From positions 1 through 7,901 of the forward strand of contig USIM01000037.1 of the NCBI GenBank assembly GCA_900554675.1: DNA of 7,901 nucleotides, read 5' to 3'. Position numbers and translations under genes: made by a program. The DNA comes from an uncultured Sutterella sp. Lineage in GTDB: Bacteria; Pseudomonadota; Gammaproteobacteria; Burkholderiales; Burkholderiaceae_F. The notes below the pieces were generated by a model, which saw only the letters and a list, made by a program, of their open reading frames with translations, did not search any database and had not been told where the DNA came from. This document shows positions 7,549 to 7,901 of this stretch, piece by piece; positions within the stretch are counted from its first letter, which is position 1, and each line of letters begins with the position of its first letter.

Positions 7549-7901
7549 ACGTTTTTGCCTTCTTTAACTTTTCTTCGAGCCAGAAACTATACCGAGACAT
7601 CACAAAACTGCCAAAGAAATAAATAGCAGCAATGAAGACATAGCCTTCGATAAAGAATTGACGCCACTGCGGGTCACCTAACGCCAACCGCAATGCCCCC
7701 GTCAAGTCGTACATCGACACGACCGTCACAAGCGACGTATCCATAAAAGTTGACAACAGACTATTCACGAACGCAGGAATAACCGCAACCAAAGCTTGCG
7801 GGAGAATGACGTAAACATAAACTTGCCACGTCTTTAATCCCAAAGAGGCGGCGGCATTAAATTGCGCCTGAGGAATCGTCTGCAAGCCCCCGCGGACGGT
7901 C
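7541..7901 (-). CDS. Amino-acid ABC transporter permease, C-terminal part (cut by window edge)
   Basis: This is the last 119 residues of an inner-membrane subunit of a polar amino-acid (His/Glu/Gln/Arg/opine type) ABC importer; the gene continues past the right edge. The reading frame is open to the last base and begins inside the EAA-type cytoplasmic loop that docks on the ATPase: VRGGLQTIP, then NAAASLGL and ILPQAL. This is followed by PAFVNSLLSTFMDTSLV, where the family has its conserved D/N-TSL, and by a final membrane segment around GYVFIAAIYFFGSFVMSRY, and a short basic tail. The stretch LTGALRLALGDPQWR and the tail recall general L-amino-acid permeases of the AapM/YhdY group, but this assignment is tentative. 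The TTG at 7885 is not a start, since the EAA motif extends upstream of it. The stop at 7541 overlaps the ATG of the SRPBCC gene. Confidence 0.9.
   Translation of the reverse strand, partial: TVRGGLQTIPQAQFNAAASLGLKTWQVYVYVILPQALVAVIPAFVNSLLSTFMDTSLVTVVSMYDLTGALRLALGDPQWRQFFIEGYVFIAAIYFFGSFVMSRYSFWLEEKLKKAKTYA

Noticed and set aside
7883..7885. TTG 7885 as the start of a short 114-residue permease
   Set aside because: The frame stays open to the window edge and the residues upstream (TVRGG) belong to the conserved EAA loop, so the gene is simply cut by the window.
1..7901. Novel defence, mobile or biosynthetic system
   Set aside because: All six genes belong to known housekeeping or transport families, intergenic spaces are short, and no repeats, integrase, transposase, phage gene or array is present. 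Nothing supports a new system.

Overview
The window reads as an ordinary chromosomal segment of a Gram-negative bacterium, most likely a proteobacterium. RF3 (prfC) and Tex align closely, from memory, with their E. coli counterparts over almost their full length. GC content is moderate by eye. The mix of genes (RF3, Tex, a RutG/UraA-type permease, a polar amino-acid ABC permease and an AtaL-like SRPBCC protein) would fit a betaproteobacterium of the Burkholderiales/Sutterellaceae type. That placement is inference and was not tested.

Layout from left to right: positions 1-93 hold no gene. A strong intrinsic terminator (94-130) ends prfC, which runs leftward and encodes peptide chain release factor 3. 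A 132-bp divergent intergenic region (1760-1891) carries outward-facing promoter candidates whose -10 boxes lie in a perfect 9-bp inverted repeat. To its right, a 435-residue NCS2 uracil/pyrimidine permease runs rightward and ends at a 12-bp perfect terminator hairpin. A second terminator on the opposite strand closes the converging leftward gene, a 427-residue M20-family metallopeptidase. That peptidase has its own promoter region, built around a 10-bp perfect inverted repeat (4664-4690). Beyond it, tex runs leftward (about 763 residues). Upstream of tex lies an amino-acid uptake operon tail: the C-terminal part of an amino-acid ABC permease, cut by the window edge, overlapping by 8 bp a DUF1857/AtaL-like SRPBCC protein. 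A hairpin followed by a T-rich tract lies between that protein and tex, and a TTGACG-N17-TATGTT promoter candidate for tex overlaps it.

Functionally this is housekeeping and nutrient uptake: translation termination (RF3), transcription/RNA quality control (Tex), pyrimidine uptake, peptide or acyl-amino-acid hydrolysis, and amino-acid import. I found no mobile element, tRNA, rRNA, CRISPR array, toxin-antitoxin pair or defence system, and no evidence of a novel multi-gene system. The items most worth a second look are the regulatory geometry of the divergent and tex promoter regions, and the coupling of the little-studied AtaL-like protein to an amino-acid permease.
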